A DNA stretch of 55,337 nucleotides from SZUA-217 sp034658975 (GTDB lineage: Bacteria; Actinomycetota; Acidimicrobiia; Spongiisociales; ZC4RG35): positions 1-55,337 of the forward strand of contig JAYEGJ010000144.1 in assembly GCA_034658975.1 (NCBI GenBank), written 5' to 3'. Positions 1 to 7,711 of this stretch are shown here, one piece after another. The notes under the pieces were generated by a model, which worked only from the letters and a program-made list of their open reading frames with translations, was not told the DNA's origin and searched no databases. A program made the position numbers and the translations under genes. The first letter of the stretch is position 1. Every line of letters starts with the position of its first letter.

Positions 1-88
1 CCCGTTGATCCTGGCGGCGGCACTCGCAGTCACCGGGCTCATCGTCCTGATCGACAGAACCCGATCCAGGCACGCGACGCCGCGGTGA
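1..88 (+). CDS. C-terminal end of a membrane protein (partial)
   Basis: The reading frame is open from base 2 and stops with TGA at 86-88. The 28 visible residues are a hydrophobic segment (PLILAAALAVTGLIVLID) followed by a short basic tail (RTRSRHATPR), which looks like a last transmembrane helix with an inside-positive end. The start and most of the gene lie outside the window, so no family can be named. The following ~97 bases up to the next gene hold no other gene that I can see. Confidence 0.5.
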   Translation, partial: PLILAAALAVTGLIVLIDRTRSRHATPR

Positions 89-185
89 ACCCATCAGGAG
101 CGCCGTTCAGTGCGGGGTAGTGACGCGTGACGCGTAGTAAACCCGCACAGAACGGTTCCGGAGGGTCTGGGGGTACCCTCGCCCT

Positions 186-1166
186 ATGAGATTTGGAGCA
201 TTCGTACCGCAGGGCTGGCGACTCGACCTCGCCGGCATCGATACCGACAAGCACTGGCCGACGATGTTGGGAGTGGCCCGAGACATCGAGACTCTCGGTT
301 ACGAGTCCCTCTGGGTATACGACCACTTCCACACCGTGCCCGAGCCGACCCAGGAGGTCACCTACGAAGCCTGGACGCTGATGGCCTCACTCGCCTCGAC
401 CACCGAGACGGTGCGACTGGGCCAGATGTGCACCTGCAACACCTACCGCCCGCCCTCATATCTGGCCAAAGTCGCCGCTTCCATCGACGTCATCTCAGGA
501 GGCCGTCTCGAGATGGGGATCGGCGCCGGGTGGTACGAGCACGAGCACAAGGGTTACGGCTACCCCTTCCTGTCCCCCGGAGGACGCCTCGGGATGCTCA
601 GGGAGGGAGTGGAGATCATGAAGGCGATGTGGACCGAGGACGTCGTCGACTACGACGGGAGGTACTACCAACTCGACGGTGCGATCTGCCAGCCCAAACC
701 CATCCAGGACCCGCACATTCCAATTTGGATCGCCGGAGGCGGAGAGAAGGTGACACTCAACATCGCTGCGCGGTACGCGCAGTACACCAACTTCGGCATC
801 ACGTTGGACAACTTCAACCGGAAGTCGGACCTCCTCCACGGTCACTGCGAGACGGTTGGGACCGATTTCGAAGCGATCACCCGGTCGGCCAATTTCAACA
901 TCATGATGGGCGCAACCGAGGCCGAGGTCGAGGAGAAGAAGAGATGGCTGACGTCTCACCTCACCGGTCGGGTGCCCGACGAGAAGGTCGAGAGCAACGT
1001 AACGCTCTTCGACGCCATGTCCGGCACCCCGGAGCAGGTGGTGGAGAGGCTCCAGAAGTGGGAGGCGGCGGGCATGACCTACGCCATCGTCTACTTCCCC
1101 GACGCTGCCTACGACATGTCGAGCGTCGAGCTCTTCGCCAATGAGGTGATCCCCCAGCTCCGCTGA
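186..1166 (+). CDS. LLM-class F420-dependent oxidoreductase
   Basis: This 326-residue protein of the bacterial luciferase-like monooxygenase superfamily most resembles actinobacterial F420-dependent members. The N-terminus MRFGAFVPQG is the first beta strand of the TIM barrel. ESLWVYDHF (about residues 40-48) and the later SGGRLEMGIGAGWYEHEH (about 105-122) are typical family signatures, and IPIWIAGGGE (about 180-189) is the strand-loop that usually contacts the cofactor. The substrate cannot be told from sequence. It stands alone, 75 bases before the stress-protein gene on the same strand. There is no clear Shine-Dalgarno sequence before the ATG. F420 use rather than FMN is inferred from the subgroup and the actinobacterial context. 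Confidence 0.85.
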   Translation: MRFGAFVPQGWRLDLAGIDTDKHWPTMLGVARDIETLGYESLWVYDHFHTVPEPTQEVTYEAWTLMASLASTTETVRLGQMCTCNTYRPPSYLAKVAASIDVISGGRLEMGIGAGWYEHEHKGYGYPFLSPGGRLGMLREGVEIMKAMWTEDVVDYDGRYYQLDGAICQPKPIQDPHIPIWIAGGGEKVTLNIAARYAQYTNFGITLDNFNRKSDLLHGHCETVGTDFEAITRSANFNIMMGATEAEVEEKKRWLTSHLTGRVPDEKVESNVTLFDAMSGTPEQVVERLQKWEAAGMTYAIVYFPDAAYDMSSVELFANEVIPQLR

Positions 1167-1241
1167 AGGGCGCGTCGATACGGCCATTCGGCCCTACTCG
1201 CCCCTGCCGCGCCGTCGGACGATGACAGTAAGGAGGTTGTC

Positions 1242-1688
1242 ATGGACAGAATTCTTCTGGCCGTCGACGGTTCCGAACACTCCATTAGAGCGGCGACCCT
1301 CGCCGGCGAACTCTCATTTCGGTTCGGAGCGCCGGTAGACGTGATCAACGTCGTCCCCGACGGCACACCGATAGTGCCCGGGGCCGTACACGAGTACGCC
1401 CAACTCCAGCGTGTCAGCCTGACCCAGCGGGACCTGCTGGAATCACTGGGCGGCGAGATCGTGGCCGTAGCCTCGCACAAGGTCAAAGAGGCCGGTGGCG
1501 ACGTCGGGAAGCTCGAAGTGAGACTCGGCACACCGCCGTACTCGATCGTTGCCTTCGCCGAGGATGCCGGCTCGGACTGCATCGTGATGGGTCGAAGGGG
1601 GATGGGTGATCTCAAGGGCCTGCTGATGGGCAGCGTCAGCCACCGCGTGGGTCATCTGACCGACAAGACCCTGATCACGACGGAGTAG
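1242..1688 (+). CDS. Universal stress protein (UspA family)
   Basis: A 148-residue single-domain Usp. The N-terminal strand MDRILLAVDGSEHS carries the family's Asp, and the C-terminal half has the ATP-binding loop pattern G-x2-G-x9-G-S (MGRRGMGDLKGLLMGSVS, about residues 113-130), so the protein probably binds ATP. A good ribosome-binding site (AAGGAGGT) lies 6-7 bases before the ATG. The last 14 bases overlap, tail to tail, the end of the RND transporter gene on the other strand. Usp proteins are dimeric cytosolic factors induced by starvation or redox stress. No specific partner is evident here. Confidence 0.9.
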   Translation: MDRILLAVDGSEHSIRAATLAGELSFRFGAPVDVINVVPDGTPIVPGAVHEYAQLQRVSLTQRDLLESLGGEIVAVASHKVKEAGGDVGKLEVRLGTPPYSIVAFAEDAGSDCIVMGRRGMGDLKGLLMGSVSHRVGHLTDKTLITTE

Positions 1689-3798
1689 GCGGCTCCTCGA
1701 TCCCTGCCCTGGGCAGCAAGGCCGGCAACACCACCAGAGCCGTCAGCCCTGATGCGATCATGCCCACCCACATGATCGACGAGACCTGGGAGTGGATGAG
1801 CAGCGGCGACAGCCATAGGGCCGTCAGTGCAATGGCGACACCCATGGCGTTGGCGACGATGGGCCGGCCGGCACGATCGAGTGCTCGATAGACATATCCC
1901 GGACCATCGGCCCGGGCGATGTCGATTGCTGCAACAAAGTGAATCGCGTAGTCGATGCCTACCCCGAGCACGATGCTCGATATCACAGCTGTGAGCAGGT
2001 TGAGCTGAATCCCGGTCACTGCGATGAACCCGAGTACCGCCGCAATCGTCAGGGCAATGGGGACCAGTGACGCAAAAGTCTCCCGGGCTCGCCTGTATGC
2101 CAGGGCAAGCATGATGGCGACAAGCACGAAGGCCACTCCCAGCGAGATCATCTGTGCGTTCAGCACGGCGCGAGCAATCTCGTCCCAAACCAGAGGCATC
2201 CCCGTGAGCACGGCGACTGTTGGCTCGGAGTCCGCATAGTCCACCCAGCCCTGAAGGTCGGCACTGTCGAACTCCTCCGGAAGCAGCGTGAATCGCAGGC
2301 CGTCTTCGCTGACCATCTTTCCCAAAGGCAGTTCCTGCGCCCCGGAGAGGACCGCTTGAAGCTGGTCCTCCGGAATCGATTCGGCGAGATCGGCGAGGCT
2401 GAACACCTCTCGCACTCCAGCCAAGGCCTCCATCTCCTCGGAAACACCGGCGATAACGCCGAGTTGGTCAGGAGAGCCCGATGGGTCGAATGTGAATTCT
2501 CCGAGCATCGGCGTGGCGCCACCGAAGACCTCGGAGGTTCGCTCGAAAGCGACCCGGACCGGGTCATCGGCCTTGAAGAAAAAGAGCTGGTCGGGATTGA
2601 CGTCGAGCTTGGGCAGTGAGATAGCGGCAAATCCCAAAATCACCACGGTGATCACGATCGCCGGGACCCTCGTCCGGACAAGGGCCTTCAGACCCCGCAC
2701 CACCCTGGGGCCGATCAACGCGTTCTCGTGGGACGCAGTTACTTCCATATGACTGATCGCAGCCGGAAGCGAGAAGAAGGAGATGATTCCGGCGAAAACG
2801 ATTCCGATGGCGGCAAACAGGCCGAGTTGCTCGATGGGATCGACCCCTGTTGCCATAAGAGACAGAAATCCGGCCGCCGTGCTGACCGTGGTCAGGATCA
2901 TCGGGATACCCACGTGGGACAGCGCCGAGGCGACCCTGTCGACAGGATCGGGGTTGTCTGCTTCCTCCTGGAAGTGAGTCACGAAGTGCAAACCATCGGC
3001 CGAGCCCATGACGATGACGAAGATCGGGACGATCACTGTGACGATGTCGGCCTTGAGACCCAGGCCGAAGATCAGGCCAAAGGTCCAAACCGAGCCAATT
3101 GCCGCCGGGATGATCGCCAGGACACTGAGGCGACGGTCGCCGATGTTGGCGTAGAAAGTGGCTATCAGAAGGATGATCACGACCGGGGGTATCAGCAGCA
3201 GGAACAGCGAGAGCAGGTCGATGACCGAGGCGAATATCACCGGATTCCCCGAGTAGACCACGTCCAATCCCTCGACCTCGACCTCAATCACCTCTCGAGC
3301 CACCGAAGTCACATCGGCGGAGTCCGGACTGACGAACACCAGGGCGTGCCGACCGTCCTCGGAGAGAAGAAGCGAAGACAGCGGATTGCTGGACACGAGA
3401 CCGCTGACCAGCGCTTCCGGGATAGATGCGATGTCCTGTTCGGTGATCGGCGCCCCGGTGCTCGGGTTGGAAGCGGGGATGACCGACACTGCGGCACCGA
3501 CGCCTTCCACCGATCTGATCGAGTCCTCCAACCGGAAGAGCAGAACGAGGTTGTCCTTGTCGGCGAACGTCTCCCCCTCGGGGAGGGACGCCATGGCATT
3601 GATGGGATCACTCGTGTCGTACTTCTCCTGAAGTTCGAGGAACTCCGTTCCCGTCGGAGTGCCCTCCAAAATGAACGACGCCACGTCGGCGTTGAAGTCG
3701 AGCCTGAACAGGAGTGCCACCGCAACCAGAGTCACCAGTCCTGTCAGAGCGAGGACGAGCTTGGAACGATGAACAATGAAGGCAGCAATGGGTCTCAT
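1675..3798 (-). CDS. RND-superfamily (MMPL-type) transporter
   Basis: A 707-residue integral membrane transporter with the two-fold RND architecture. Each half has one N-terminal helix, a large extracytoplasmic loop and a bundle of five helices. Helix 1 is near residues 14-31 (LVLALTGLVTLVAVALLF). The first helix bundle includes VIVMGSADGLHFVTHF, and the second half repeats this as VLGVGIDYAIHFVAAI; both carry the acidic residue expected in the proton-relay helix. At about 700 residues it is shorter than tripartite HAE pumps and fits the MMPL/archaeal-type single-component group. Its ATG overlaps the stop of the Sco gene (ATGA), so it is translated as the last gene of the Sco-Sco-RND unit. 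Its substrate is unknown. The coupling to copper chaperones suggests envelope or lipid/metal work in oxidase biogenesis (inference). Confidence 0.85.
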   Translation of the reverse strand: MRPIAAFIVHRSKLVLALTGLVTLVAVALLFRLDFNADVASFILEGTPTGTEFLELQEKYDTSDPINAMASLPEGETFADKDNLVLLFRLEDSIRSVEGVGAAVSVIPASNPSTGAPITEQDIASIPEALVSGLVSSNPLSSLLLSEDGRHALVFVSPDSADVTSVAREVIEVEVEGLDVVYSGNPVIFASVIDLLSLFLLLIPPVVIILLIATFYANIGDRRLSVLAIIPAAIGSVWTFGLIFGLGLKADIVTVIVPIFVIVMGSADGLHFVTHFQEEADNPDPVDRVASALSHVGIPMILTTVSTAAGFLSLMATGVDPIEQLGLFAAIGIVFAGIISFFSLPAAISHMEVTASHENALIGPRVVRGLKALVRTRVPAIVITVVILGFAAISLPKLDVNPDQLFFFKADDPVRVAFERTSEVFGGATPMLGEFTFDPSGSPDQLGVIAGVSEEMEALAGVREVFSLADLAESIPEDQLQAVLSGAQELPLGKMVSEDGLRFTLLPEEFDSADLQGWVDYADSEPTVAVLTGMPLVWDEIARAVLNAQMISLGVAFVLVAIMLALAYRRARETFASLVPIALTIAAVLGFIAVTGIQLNLLTAVISSIVLGVGIDYAIHFVAAIDIARADGPGYVYRALDRAGRPIVANAMGVAIALTALWLSPLLIHSQVSSIMWVGMIASGLTALVVLPALLPRAGIEEPPTPS

Positions 3799-4436
3799 CT
3801 GAGAAGCTGACGGAGGTCGGCTGCCAGCTCATCGCTGGTGACACCTACCGGATAGACCACTCGAAGCACACCCTCGGTGTCAACGGCCATCAGTGACGCG
3901 GTGTGGGAAACGAGATATGACCCGTCGTCGGCAGACTCCCCGTATTCGAACGTCGCTCCGTAGAGCGTTGCCACGGACCGCACCTGATCTTCGGTACCCC
4001 ACACTCCAAGGAAATCCTCGTTGAAGATCCTCACGTAGTCGCCGATGCCTTCGAGGGTGTCTCTCGTCGGATCGACCGTGACCATCATCGTGATCACCCG
4101 AGAACTGTCGTCTCCCAGGGTCTCCGTCGCTTGGTCGACGGCCGCCATCATGGTGGGACACAGGTCCGGGCAGTAGGTGTATCCGAAGTAGATCAAGACC
4201 ACGTCGTCCTCGAATGCTCCAAGATCGACGGGTTGTCCGTCGGAGAAGACGAGGCCTTCCATCGACGGTGCCTGTGTAGACGATTGAATGACCGTCCCGT
4301 TGAACACGTAGGGCCGGAAGAGCCCGCCACCGATCAAGCCCACAACAAACAGGACCACCGCTGTCGCGACGATCCAAGGCCACCGGAACCGCTTCCTGGG
4401 TTGGTCGACTTCAGGCGGGGCAGTGTCGAGAGTCAC
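3795..4436 (-). CDS. SCO1/SenC-family copper chaperone, membrane-anchored
   Basis: A 213-residue thioredoxin-fold protein with one N-terminal membrane anchor (WIVATAVVLFVVGLIGGGLF, about residues 20-39). The Cu-binding site is complete: CPDLCP (about residues 114-119) gives the CxxxC pair and SYLVSHTASLM (about 178-188) supplies the conserved His. Sco proteins load Cu into the CuA centre of oxidase subunit II, whose gene lies upstream on the same strand at 9.4-9.9 kb. The start is GTG at 4436, which overlaps the TGA of the preceding Sco-like gene (GTGA). The stop overlaps the RND start, so the three genes are translationally coupled. Confidence 0.9.
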   Translation of the reverse strand: MTLDTAPPEVDQPRKRFRWPWIVATAVVLFVVGLIGGGLFRPYVFNGTVIQSSTQAPSMEGLVFSDGQPVDLGAFEDDVVLIYFGYTYCPDLCPTMMAAVDQATETLGDDSSRVITMMVTVDPTRDTLEGIGDYVRIFNEDFLGVWGTEDQVRSVATLYGATFEYGESADDGSYLVSHTASLMAVDTEGVLRVVYPVGVTSDELAADLRQLLR

Positions 4437-5125
4437 GGGTAGCAGAGGAAGATATGGGCGGCCTCATAGATCAAGGCATTGTTGCCCTTGGCAAACAGGA
4501 TCTCTTCGCCGAGGATCCCGACATGGCGAGTGAGCCGGTCGGCATCCGACGCGATAGTGGCGTACGGATACTCCCCACGCACCAGACCGGTCCCATCGAC
4601 GATGATGAACGTCGGATCGAAGGCGACATCATCGGGTTGGGTGGCGTCGTAGTAGACCCGGAACCCGCTACCGACCACGTCCCGCAGGACCTCGTCGCTT
4701 GCCCCGGCCCAGCGCCAGATCTCGCCGTCGGCACCGCTCTTTGCGGCAGCGGCAGCGAGGGCTTCGGGCCGATCGGAGTCGAGAGCCACGGTCACCATGC
4801 GGAAGTCGGCCGGCCCCAGGTCGACCGAAGAGGCAACGCTCTCGCCCACCTCGCGCATCGTCTGATAGATCGAATCGCATTCCTCGCCACAGTCGACGGG
4901 AGCAAAGGCATAGAGAGTGACCGCGCCCTTGCCATCTTCGGAAGTGATAGTCCCGCCGTTCTGGTCTACCAGGGTGAACCCGGGAGCAAGCCTGATCCGG
5001 GGAAGCACCTGCACTGGCTCCAAGATCGCGAATGCCATCACAGCCACGACCGCAACGGCTCCGATCGACAAAGCCCATTTGAAGATTGGGTTAATACGCT
5101 TCTTAGACTCCGCGTGATGCGCCAC
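4433..5125 (-). CDS. Second Sco-like thioredoxin-fold protein, membrane-anchored
   Basis: The C-terminal ~200 residues form a Sco-like domain: membrane anchor ALSIGAVAVVAVMAFAIL, then FTLVDQNGGTITS, then VDCGEECDSIY with a CxxxC pair. The usual Sco histidine in a YLVxH context is not recognisable; the nearest downstream His residues are in RLTRH and EAAHIFLC near the C-terminus. It ends in a conserved-looking tail, IYEAAHIFLCYP. The frame stays open to 5530, but everything upstream of about 5125 reads as the antisense of the lipoprotein gene, so I place the start at GTG 5125 (TTG 5073 is an alternative). Lacking the canonical His, it may act as a thiol-disulfide partner rather than a copper donor (inference). 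Confidence 0.65.
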   Translation of the reverse strand: MAHHAESKKRINPIFKWALSIGAVAVVAVMAFAILEPVQVLPRIRLAPGFTLVDQNGGTITSEDGKGAVTLYAFAPVDCGEECDSIYQTMREVGESVASSVDLGPADFRMVTVALDSDRPEALAAAAAKSGADGEIWRWAGASDEVLRDVVGSGFRVYYDATQPDDVAFDPTFIIVDGTGLVRGEYPYATIASDADRLTRHVGILGEEILFAKGNNALIYEAAHIFLCYP

Positions 5126-5512
5126 CTGATCGGATTCCTCATCCTGAGCATTGGCCTCACCGCCTGCCTCCCCACCGCCCAGCTCGAGCAGGGGCCCGGC
5201 ATCATCGGCACCTACGTGGTCAACGGTCTCGACCCGATCGGAACCGAGTACACCGGCCGACTCAACATCAGCAGAGGCTCCGACGCCAACGACGTTATCT
5301 TCGAATGGATCATCACCGGCGCCATCATCCGGGGTGAGGGCACTCAGAGGGGCAACATCGTCGAGCTCACCTGGGAGACGATCACCAGCCCCCAGGGAAC
5401 CTCCACTGGCACTGCCGAGTACGAGGTCCTTGACGATGGCTACCTCATCGGCACCCTCCATGTCGACGGAACCGATGAGGTCGGCACGGAGACCGTCTAC
5501 CCCGATCCGTGA
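5117..5512 (+). CDS. Small lipoprotein, unknown function
   Basis: 131 residues. The N-terminus is a clear lipoprotein signal: MRHLIGFLILSIGLTAC with lipobox LTAC at residues 14-17. The mature part is short, polar and rich in beta-strand patterns (TYVVNGLDPIGTEYTGRLNI, then EYEVLDDGYLIGTLHVDG), as in small calycin-like or secreted beta-sandwich proteins; I recognise no family. A longer frame runs upstream to 4454 but is antisense to the Sco-like gene, so I start at ATG 5117 (GTG 5114 just before it is possible). Its start overlaps the divergent Sco-like start by a few bases, so both promoters would lie inside the opposite gene. Confidence 0.6.
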   Translation: MRHLIGFLILSIGLTACLPTAQLEQGPGIIGTYVVNGLDPIGTEYTGRLNISRGSDANDVIFEWIITGAIIRGEGTQRGNIVELTWETITSPQGTSTGTAEYEVLDDGYLIGTLHVDGTDEVGTETVYPDP

Positions 5513-5534
5513 GCCGTCGTTTCCGGTCATCTCG

Positions 5535-7688
5535 TCATCCTTGCAGAGTCATCAGGTAGGCGATCAGTGCGTCTATCTCGTCACTGGATAGCTTCTCCTC
5601 GAAGTTATCCAGCATCTGGCCAGCCGGGAAACCTTCGACAACGTAGGCGTCGGGGTCGATGATCGACTGTCGCAAGTACTCCTCGGCGCTCAAACCCTCG
5701 ACCCTGGTGCCGGCGTCGGCGCCGATGGCAGAGAGATTCGGTCCCACCAGCACGATCCCGGGCGTCACCGAGTGACAGATCGTGCAACCGGCCTTGGACG
5801 AGACAAAGATGCCTTCGCCGGTGTTCGCGTCGACGGCGCCCTCGTCCTTGACTGTGAGCACAAGACGCCTGCCCTGCTCCAGACTGACGACACCATCATG
5901 AATGACGGTCGTGACATCACCCTCGACCAACTCGACCAGTACATACGTGTCGCCGCTCGACGCCTCCAGTGGAACGACCGCGGTGGCGAGACCACCACCG
6001 CCGATCTGCTGCTCCTGGGAGGCAGCATCGCCGATTTGGGTCCGCAAGATCGTGGGTGTCCCTGGTGACCCGGCAGGCGCATCAGTCCCGACGACAACGG
6101 CTCCCGGCTCATGATGGACGACAACCAGAACCCCTGACTCGGGCCGATCGACGGTGAACACCACCGTTGTGGCCAGGCCGACCAGCAGCATCGAAACCAG
6201 CACCACGGCCGCAGCAACGCCGATTCGGCCCCGCGCCTTCGGGACCACGCCTGGGTCGGCCGAGAGATGGGTGCCCGGTGCAGCAATGGCGTGTTTCAGG
6301 GCCGTTGGAGCCACGAAGTCTCGAGTGGTGGCGGCAGCAGCAGCTTTTGGCACCCGGGGCCGTCGCTCACCCTCGAGTCTCTCCTCCGCGAGTTTGTTGC
6401 CTACCCCGTAGGCGCAGTCCCCCGGGGCACACCCCACTATCTGAACCGACTCCGCACCTGCCTTGGTCAGACCGGCAATCGCCGTGGGCGAGATCATCCC
6501 GACACACCGCACCTTGATGATCTCGACATCGGCGTACTGCTCGCATCTGTGCCGGTCACACGCCAGCACCACATCCCGCCCCTCGACATCGACGTCGGTT
6601 GGAATCGTCGCTCCGGGGAGGTCGATGGCGTCGAACACGCAGGACCCGATACAGATCCCACAGGCAACACAGGCTTCCGGATCTACCTCGGCGATCGAAC
6701 TCTCGCCGTGGCCAACCATGGTGAGGGCTTTGTAAGGGCAATCGATGACGCAGAGCTCGCAGCCGACGCAGTTGTCCGCATCGATCGTCACCACTTCGTG
6801 CTTCCCACGGTCGAGAAGCCACGGCAAGTAGGCGAGAAACCCGGTCAAGGCGAAGAACCCGACCAACACGGCCCAACCGGGGAGTTTGGCCAGACCCGGC
6901 AGGAGGAACAGGAAGAACGGATCGATCGGCACCTCATCGACCAGCACCGAAGGGTCTGCCGGGCCGAGTAGCTCGGCGGGGAAGACGACCGAGACGACCA
7001 GGAGCGCCGCAATCATCAGACCGGTCCAGAGACGCGGGGGCAGCCAGGGCAGCTTGGCGCGACGCAGGTGGCGCCAGAGGAAGTAGCCGATGAGAACGGT
7101 GGTGAGGATGTGGGCCAACCAGAGCAGGAGGAGCACCTGCCATCCGGTGCCGTCGGTCGTGAGAATCGATGCGACCAGCGTCTCCCCGGCGCCGAAGACG
7201 CTCAGCACCGAGGCCGTGGCCTCGTTGATCAACTGAGCGCGCTCGTCCCAGAGGATCCAGTAGCCCGTCACGCCGGCAAGGAACACGATCACCAGGGCAA
7301 CCCAGCCCGTCAGCCACGGCCACCTGCGCGGTCCGTTGAAGCGGGACGCCACGAAGATCCGCCAGGCGTGCACCAGAGTCGTCAAAACCAGCGCCGCCGA
7401 CGAGTATCGATGCAGCGACCGCATCAACCGCTGGATCGGATGATCGGTCAGCTTGGTGACGGCGCGGTAGGACGCCTCGAACCCGAACTCGAAGAACAGG
7501 GTGATGTAGAGACCCGTGACCACCACCACGAACATCAGGACAACGCTGATCGTCCCGGCATGAGGCAACGGGTTCAGGCGGCCGGAACCGACCGCTTTTC
7601 GAACCGGGGCCTCCACGGCGAAGGAAACCCTCGCCAGACCGTCTATCCGCCGGTGATCACCACCGTCGGGATGATCGGCATCAGTCAT
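5535..7688 (-). CDS. Cytochrome b - ferredoxin - FlpD/MvhD - cytochrome c fusion protein
   Basis: 717 residues with four redox modules in order. (1) Residues ~45-290: cytochrome b N-terminal domain with two H-x13-H heme pairs, H93/H107 and H193/H207. (2) ~300-352: two [4Fe-4S] ferredoxin motifs, C307/C310/C313/C317 and C340/C343/C346/C350. (3) ~373-432: a domain like MvhD/FlpD (hydrogenase delta subunit), with C377, C382, C395, C420 and C425 in the context VGCAPGDCAYGVGN. (4) A transmembrane helix ~489-513, a beta-rich stretch, then a class I cytochrome c with CTICH at 635-639 and probable axial Met692. It sits 23 bases downstream of oxidase subunit I on the same strand. FlpD domains normally relay electrons between hydrogenase or formate dehydrogenase and HdrA; no HdrA is visible here. 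Inference: a one-polypeptide electron conduit from a low-potential donor or quinol to the ba3 oxidase. Confidence 0.85.
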   Translation of the reverse strand: MTDADHPDGGDHRRIDGLARVSFAVEAPVRKAVGSGRLNPLPHAGTISVVLMFVVVVTGLYITLFFEFGFEASYRAVTKLTDHPIQRLMRSLHRYSSAALVLTTLVHAWRIFVASRFNGPRRWPWLTGWVALVIVFLAGVTGYWILWDERAQLINEATASVLSVFGAGETLVASILTTDGTGWQVLLLLWLAHILTTVLIGYFLWRHLRRAKLPWLPPRLWTGLMIAALLVVSVVFPAELLGPADPSVLVDEVPIDPFFLFLLPGLAKLPGWAVLVGFFALTGFLAYLPWLLDRGKHEVVTIDADNCVGCELCVIDCPYKALTMVGHGESSIAEVDPEACVACGICIGSCVFDAIDLPGATIPTDVDVEGRDVVLACDRHRCEQYADVEIIKVRCVGMISPTAIAGLTKAGAESVQIVGCAPGDCAYGVGNKLAEERLEGERRPRVPKAAAAATTRDFVAPTALKHAIAAPGTHLSADPGVVPKARGRIGVAAAVVLVSMLLVGLATTVVFTVDRPESGVLVVVHHEPGAVVVGTDAPAGSPGTPTILRTQIGDAASQEQQIGGGGLATAVVPLEASSGDTYVLVELVEGDVTTVIHDGVVSLEQGRRLVLTVKDEGAVDANTGEGIFVSSKAGCTICHSVTPGIVLVGPNLSAIGADAGTRVEGLSAEEYLRQSIIDPDAYVVEGFPAGQMLDNFEEKLSSDEIDALIAYLMTLQG

Positions 7689-7711
7689 CGATCAGAGGGC
7701 AAGGTTGATCC

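Noticed and set aside
2728..3810. 360-residue plus-strand ORF within the RND gene
   Set aside because: It is His/Arg/Asp-rich shadow coding opposite a clear RND protein, as expected in GC-rich DNA.
4454..5116. Plus-strand frame extending the lipoprotein ORF upstream to 4454 (352 residues in total)
   Set aside because: The upstream 220 residues are antisense to the Sco-like gene with no family resemblance; the lipoprotein signal begins cleanly at ATG 5117.
5126..5530. N-terminal extension of the minus-strand Sco-like ORF
   Set aside because: It is low-complexity and antisense to the lipoprotein gene; the membrane anchor gives a natural start near 5125.
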